27,248 nt of DNA. It comes from Bacteroidales bacterium H5. GTDB taxonomy: Bacteria; Bacteroidota; Bacteroidia; Bacteroidales; Muribaculaceae. The translations under genes and the position numbers were made by a program. The stretch's first letter is position 1, and the number at the start of each line of letters is the position of its first letter. Below, in pieces: positions 23,935-27,248 of this stretch. The notes below the pieces were generated by a model. The model worked only from the letters and a program-made list of their open reading frames with translations. It did no database searches and was not told the DNA's origin. Where the stretch lies: NCBI GenBank assembly GCA_001701225.1, contig DAAQ01000011.1:1-27248 (forward strand). Reading direction: 5' to 3'.

Positions 23935-24387
23935 TCAATCCGCAACCAATTTCCTGATAATTTCCCGACAACCCCCTTCAATCGCATCGAAGCATGTACG
24001 ATAGACATGCTCGGTCTGAAAATGGGGATCCTTAAGGTCGGAAGGTTCTCCGAAACAGTATTCGTTGAAGCGGATAATCCGGTTCCAGTGGGAATATGTC
24101 AGAAAACGGGTCACCTCATCACGGTGATGCTCTGTCATCACGATAATCAGGTCGGCGGAGTCAAGCAATTCACCACTCATAGGTACGGCCTTACCACCCA
24201 TCTCATAACCATGTTCGGCAGCGATGCGGCACATGGTCTCATCACGATAGAGCTCGCCATAGGACTTTGTTCCACACGATGCGACCTCAACCCCGCCGGT
24301 GCCGCTGTCAGCCAGCATCTTTCTGAGTATCACCTCTGCCAACGCAGACCTGCAGGCATTCCCGGTACAAATGAAAAGAATCTTCAT
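23935..24387 (-). CDS. Low-molecular-weight protein-tyrosine phosphatase family protein
   Basis: This 150-residue protein has the P-loop 'CTGNACRSALAE', giving nucleophile Cys7 and Arg13 in CX5R(S), right at the N-terminus as usual. The general-acid loop is 'DLKDPHF' (Asp120-Pro121), followed by the helix 'VYRTCFDAIE'. It would dephosphorylate a phosphotyrosine or small phosphate ester in the cytoplasm; related folds serve as arsenate reductases. The 'DP' acid favours phosphatase activity. It is second in the operon, 18 bases after the NADAR gene. Pairing with a VWA protein, a NADAR and an ADP-ribosylglycohydrolase is unusual. Removal of a phosphate left by ADP-ribose or nucleotide turnover is one speculative role. 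Confidence 0.92.
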   Translation of the reverse strand: MKILFICTGNACRSALAEVILRKMLADSGTGGVEVASCGTKSYGELYRDETMCRIAAEHGYEMGGKAVPMSGELLDSADLIIVMTEHHRDEVTRFLTYSHWNRIIRFNEYCFGEPSDLKDPHFQTEHVYRTCFDAIEGGCREIIRKLVAD

Positions 24388-24405
24388 GCTAATAATTGGA
24401 TTAAA

Positions 24406-24951
24406 TCATCTTCCCCGCAGTATGTCGCGGACTTCCATGAGGATAAATCCCAGGCAGTTCTCGCCGGGCCAACGGGACGGCATCGTGGCCTGAGGTGAGT
24501 CTGCATCCAGCCCGATTCCCCAGATTCTGTCATAAGGGGATGCCTCGACGAGAATCCTGTCACCGGTACCGAGCAGAAAAACCTTCAGTTTCTGATTTTG
24601 CGAGAATTTTGCCAGATTGGCGGTCATGACCACCTCATGGCTTTTTTCATCCCACACATGCGGGTCAAAATTACCCACACGCCTGCCAAGCTTCTTGATG
24701 ACCATAGGATCATAGGAAGCCATGATTTCCTCACGTATCTTCTCATCGCCGAAGATAGCGGCCTTCATAGCCATCATATACTGTTCGGCGCAGTTATAGC
24801 ATATCCCGTCGACCGTGAAAGGGGTCGGATACCACTGGCTCAGACAAGACTCGCGCGAGCCGGTGTGTCTCCAGAAGAAAAGGAAATCCTCACTTCGATA
24901 TATATTTTTTCCGGCGATAAGTCCCGGCTTGCTGTATTTCAGTTTCCACAT
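24406..24951 (-). CDS. NADAR-family protein (YbiA-like, DUF1768)
   Basis: This 181-residue protein shows the NADAR fold landmarks in order: 'LSQWYPTPF' (about 37-45), 'CAEQYMMAMKAAIFGD' (54-69, with Lys63), 'IKKLGRRVGNFDPHVW' (85-100), 'ANLAKFSQNQ' (111-120), 'LLGTGDRILVEASPYDRIWGIG' (quoted in part; Glu136 before Ser-Pro, Trp144) and 'GENCLGFILMEVRDIL' (163-178). NADAR proteins act on ADP-ribose-linked N-glycosides. Members include YbiA (riboflavin intermediates) and hydrolases that remove ADP-ribose from guanine in DNA. It is the promoter-proximal gene of the operon, with a ~55-base leader from the element at 25013-25020. Which activity applies cannot be read from sequence. No DarT-type transferase lies beside it. 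Confidence 0.95.
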   Translation of the reverse strand: MWKLKYSKPGLIAGKNIYRSEDFLFFWRHTGSRESCLSQWYPTPFTVDGICYNCAEQYMMAMKAAIFGDEKIREEIMASYDPMVIKKLGRRVGNFDPHVWDEKSHEVVMTANLAKFSQNQKLKVFLLGTGDRILVEASPYDRIWGIGLDADSPQATMPSRWPGENCLGFILMEVRDILRGR

Positions 24952-25007
24952 ATCTGTTTACTGAATTGTTTATCTAATAATAGAGAAGCTTTTTATCGAC
25001 AATATCT

Positions 25008-25054
25008 ATCGGCAAAGATAATGAAAAACCATATAATTTCGTATCTTTGCCGAT
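25008..25054. promoter_or_regulatory. Perfect 13-bp inverted repeat holding both divergent -7 elements
   Basis: ATCGGCAAAGATA (25008-25020) and TATCTTTGCCGAT (25042-25054) are exact complements separated by 21 bases. Each arm contains a TATCTTTG promoter element pointing outward: minus strand 25013-25020 for the NADAR operon and plus strand 25042-25049 for the Crp/Fnr gene. This is the shape of a bidirectional promoter under shared control. Confidence 0.85.
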
Positions 25055-25074
25055 TATGAATCAATGTCTGAGTA

Positions 25075-25647
25075 ATGGGACGGTTCAATGCTTTTGAGAA
25101 GGAGATAGATTTCTCGTTCTGGCGCGAGATATGCCACAGTCACGGCAAGACGCTTGGCTACAGACGTGGCGAGTATTTCGTGCATGAGGGCGAGGTGATG
25201 AGGTCTGTCGGATGGATTGTGACGGGCGGTTTCAAACATTCGCTCACGGACAGTGTGGGGTGTGCCAAGAGCGTGGGATTTGTCTTCGAAGGGTCTATCC
25301 TGGCAAATTATATCAGTGTGATGAAGGGGGAACCCATGCCTATCGACATCATTGCGCTCGAGAACTCGGAGGTGCTTGTCGTACCGGCCTCGATGATACG
25401 TGACAGGCTGCTTTATGACCCTACCCTCAGCATCAGGTTCGCGCAAGCGCTTTTCGCCCAGGCATACGGCATCATTCTTGACGGGTACAGGCTGACACCC
25501 GAACAGCGGTATCACAATCTCGCCGAGCGGTTCCCCAGGATTTTCGACCTTGTGTCGCTCGGAGAGATTGCCTCCTATCTGAACATATCACGCCGTCAGC
25601 TTCACCGTTTCCGTGAATCAGGTGCCGAGAGTTCGGCAAAACAATAA
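25075..25647 (+). CDS. Crp/Fnr-family transcriptional regulator
   Basis: This 190-residue protein has an N-terminal cyclic-nucleotide-binding-like beta-roll (about 25-120, 'RRGEYFVHEGEVMRSVGWIVTGGF', quoted in part, 'GFVFEGSILANYISVMKG', 'SEVLVVPASM') and a long dimerisation helix (about 120-150). A short C-terminal helix-turn-helix follows ('VSLGEIASYLNISRRQLHRFR', about 165-185, quoted in part). No Cys cluster for an FNR-type iron-sulfur centre is present. It diverges from the NADAR operon across a shared symmetrical promoter, so regulating that operon and itself is a fair guess. Its start overlaps the stop of a three-codon ORF (ATG 25064) as TAATG, which might damp translation. An acetyltransferase gene follows after seven bases. 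Confidence 0.92.
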   Translation: MGRFNAFEKEIDFSFWREICHSHGKTLGYRRGEYFVHEGEVMRSVGWIVTGGFKHSLTDSVGCAKSVGFVFEGSILANYISVMKGEPMPIDIIALENSEVLVVPASMIRDRLLYDPTLSIRFAQALFAQAYGIILDGYRLTPEQRYHNLAERFPRIFDLVSLGEIASYLNISRRQLHRFRESGAESSAKQ

Positions 25648-25654
25648 ACATATC

Positions 25655-26224
25655 ATGAATATGACAGAGAAAGAGAAGATGCTTAGAGGCATGATATATG
25701 ATGCCAACTATGATCCGCAACTGATTGAGGAACGGCTGGACTGCAAGGAACTGTGCCGCGACTACAATGACCTGCGTCCCCGCCAGACAGAGGCGCGCAC
25801 CGCGCTGCTGCACAGGATATTGGGCCATGTCGGAGGCGACATACTCATCGAGCAGCCTTTCAACTGCGACTATGGCTATAATATAAGTGTGGGCAAGAAT
25901 TTCTATGCCAACCACAACCTCGTGATACTCGACGGGGCCAAGGTTACATTCGGCGACAACATATTCATAGCTCCCAACTGCGGTTTCTACACGGCGGGAC
26001 ATCCCGTGGATGCCGCCGAGCGTAACAAGGGGCTCGAATATGCGCGTCCCATCACTGTCGGTGACAATGTGTGGTTCGGGGCGCAGGTCTGTGTGCTGCC
26101 CGGAGTAACCATAGGCGACAACTGTGTCATCGGGGCCGGGAGCGTCGTCACACGCGACATTCCGTCAGACTCGGTTGCCGTGGGGAACCCATGCCGGGTA
26201 ATACGTAAGATTACCGGGGCGTGA
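25655..26224 (+). CDS. Maltose/galactoside O-acetyltransferase-like protein
   Basis: This 189-residue hexapeptide acetyltransferase is of the Maa/LacA/NodL group. The N-terminal Mac domain is present ('EKEKMLRGMIYDANYDPQL'), and the left-handed beta-helix follows with 'YNISVGKNFYANHNLVILD' (quoted in part), the catalytic His in 'TAGHPVD', 'ITVGDNVWFGAQVCVLPGVT' and 'AVGNPCRVIRKI'. It should be a cytoplasmic trimer acetylating a sugar 6-hydroxyl with acetyl-CoA. The open frame reaches back to 25613 inside the regulator gene, but the Mac domain starts at Met 25655 (or 25661), seven bases after the Crp/Fnr stop. The two are therefore an operon. A distant paralogue lies at 19690. Confidence 0.93.
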   Translation: MNMTEKEKMLRGMIYDANYDPQLIEERLDCKELCRDYNDLRPRQTEARTALLHRILGHVGGDILIEQPFNCDYGYNISVGKNFYANHNLVILDGAKVTFGDNIFIAPNCGFYTAGHPVDAAERNKGLEYARPITVGDNVWFGAQVCVLPGVTIGDNCVIGAGSVVTRDIPSDSVAVGNPCRVIRKITGA

Positions 26225-26232
26225 CACGATTT

Positions 26233-26260
26233 TTACCATTTTCGCCCCAATGCTTACCAT
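26233..26260 (+). promoter_or_regulatory. Direct repeat TTACCAT, 21-bp spacing: candidate AraC-family operator
   Basis: TTACCAT occurs at 26233-26239 and 26254-26260, exactly 21 bases (two helical turns) apart and in the same orientation. This is the geometry AraC-type dimers prefer. It lies 37 bases upstream of the -7 element of the AraC-family gene. Confidence 0.5.
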
Positions 26261-26297
26261 GATGCGAAATCACGACGGCGGAATGGAATCTATTGCG

Positions 26298-26305
26298 TAA
26301 CTTTG
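26298..26305 (+). promoter_or_regulatory. -7 promoter element of the AraC-family gene
   Basis: TAACTTTG matches TAnnTTTG, 21 bases before ATG 26327. A TTG at 26303 that could open a longer frame lies inside this element and so is not the start. Confidence 0.75.
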
Positions 26306-26326
26306 CAACATACATCACGATATGTT

Positions 26327-27235
26327 ATGGAGAACAACGTAGTCAATCTCGATTGTATCGAGGCATACAACAGGCTTTACGGTTTCAGGACACGTCATCC
26401 GCTGGTCACGGTTGTCGACCTGAAGGAATCGGAGGTCATGCCGAACCATTTCCGCATGACCTATGGCCTCTATGCCCTGTTCCTGAAGAATGGCGTCAAC
26501 TGCACCATCAGGTACGGGCGCCGCAAATATGACTATCAGGCCGGGACAGTGGTCAGTTTCGCTCCCGGGCAGACTGTGGATGTCGAGATGGCCGAGGGGG
26601 AGATGTCTAACGATGTCATCGGACTGCTCTTTCACCCCGACCTCATCTATGGCACACCGCTGGGCCAGAAGATCGGCTCGTTCGGCTTTTTCGATTTCCT
26701 GCAGATGGAGGCGTTGCATCTCTCGGACAGTGAGCGTGAGATTTTTCTCGACTGCCTCTCAAAGATAGACCGCGAGCTCGACCATCCCGTCGACAGTCAT
26801 TCGGCCTCGGTCATCTCGGCCAATATCCAGCTCCTGCTTGAATATCTCGACCGATTCTATGACCGTCAGTTCATCACACGCCATAAGGTCAACTCCGAGA
26901 TTGTGGCCCAGTTCGAGAGGATGCTGAGAGAGTATTTCGACTCTCCCGACAACCGGGGCGAGCTCCCGTCGGTCAATGTTTTTGCCGACCGTCTGTGCCT
27001 CTCGCCCAAATATCTTGGCGAGCTTGTCAAGAAGGAGACCGGCCTGACGCCCAAGACAATGATAATGCAGCAGATGGCAAATGTGGCCAAGCACCGCCTG
27101 GCAGTATCTGACGAGGATGTCAGCCTCATAGCATACGACCTCGGATTCCAGTATCCGGCTCATTTCACGCGAATGTTCAAGCGGCTCACGGGGCAGAGTC
27201 CCACCGAATTCCGCCGCGAGCTGTCGCGTAATTGA
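26327..27235 (+). CDS. AraC-family transcriptional regulator
   Basis: This 302-residue regulator has an N-terminal cupin-like sensing domain (about 25-120, 'MTYGLYALFLKNGVNCTI', 'GTVVSFAPGQTVDVEM'), a helical linker, and a C-terminal double helix-turn-helix. The latter has 'VNVFADRLCLSPKYLGELVKKETG' (quoted in part) as the first HTH and 'VSLIAYDLGFQYPAHFTRMFKRLTGQSPTEFR' (quoted in part) carrying the AraC signature. I chose ATG 26327 since the longer frame begins with TTG inside the -7 element. The predicted leader is about 15 bases. It has its own promoter after the acetyltransferase gene and a possible auto-operator upstream. Its targets may lie beyond the right edge. The sensed ligand is unknown. 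Confidence 0.95.
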   Translation: MENNVVNLDCIEAYNRLYGFRTRHPLVTVVDLKESEVMPNHFRMTYGLYALFLKNGVNCTIRYGRRKYDYQAGTVVSFAPGQTVDVEMAEGEMSNDVIGLLFHPDLIYGTPLGQKIGSFGFFDFLQMEALHLSDSEREIFLDCLSKIDRELDHPVDSHSASVISANIQLLLEYLDRFYDRQFITRHKVNSEIVAQFERMLREYFDSPDNRGELPSVNVFADRLCLSPKYLGELVKKETGLTPKTMIMQQMANVAKHRLAVSDEDVSLIAYDLGFQYPAHFTRMFKRLTGQSPTEFRRELSRN

Positions 27236-27248
27236 CAAACAAATAGGG

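Noticed and set aside
26303..26326. TTG start for the AraC-family gene
   Set aside because: The TTG is part of the TAACTTTG promoter element, so it would not be transcribed as a start.
1..27248. CRISPR arrays, tRNA or rRNA genes, insertion sequences, integrases
   Set aside because: No regularly spaced repeats, cloverleaf signatures, rRNA-like blocks, transposase motifs or flanking inverted repeats were seen. The only long repeat is inside the surface-protein gene.

Overview
The window looks like chromosome of a gut-type Bacteroidota, order Bacteroidales. A moderately GC-rich member such as a Muribaculaceae relative is my guess, but the family is inference. The evidence is the repeated Bacteroidota -7 promoter element TAnnTTTG (ten instances listed), a GLPGLI protein paired with a carboxypeptidase-regulatory/TonB-dependent receptor, a DUF4957-type surface protein, and weak or absent Shine-Dalgarno sequences. 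No rRNA, tRNA, IS element, integrase or CRISPR array was seen, and no gene-free stretch exceeds 300 bases.

Layout. 1-3170: 3' part of a large surface protein with two near-identical tandem beta-helix modules, closed by a terminator. 3338-4138: a small outer-membrane barrel protein and a 78-residue DUF6582-like protein, followed by a long hairpin. 4234-6377 (minus): an rRNA/tRNA 2'-O-methyltransferase coupled to radA. 6433-10293 (plus): a sugar kinase fused to a RapZ C-terminal domain, a MurU-like nucleotidyltransferase, an AI-2E family transporter and a nitroreductase; several stop/start codons overlap by four bases. 10379-12528 (minus): a histidine kinase/response regulator pair, divergent from a GLPGLI protein and TonB-dependent receptor (12697-16145). 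16225-16956: a DUF5131 protein with a radical-SAM-like Cys motif. 17041-19029 (minus): a cupin gene and hcp, a nitrosative-stress operon. 19182-20874: NimA-like flavoprotein, acetyltransferase and flavin reductase, closed by a strong terminator.

20951-26224 is the most unusual part. It holds an orphan protein resembling only the C-terminal domain of FtsZ, then a five-gene minus-strand operon: NADAR, low-molecular-weight phosphatase, VWA protein, ADP-ribosylglycohydrolase and lipoprotein. This operon diverges from a Crp/Fnr regulator and an acetyltransferase. The two promoters form a perfect 13-bp inverted repeat. The operon encodes two ADP-ribose-removing families and no recognisable ADP-ribosyltransferase, so it is the best candidate here for an undescribed ADP-ribose-reversal or NAD-metabolite system. 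Its base composition looks lower in GC than the housekeeping block. The window ends with an AraC-family regulator whose upstream region carries a 21-bp-spaced direct repeat typical of AraC operators.
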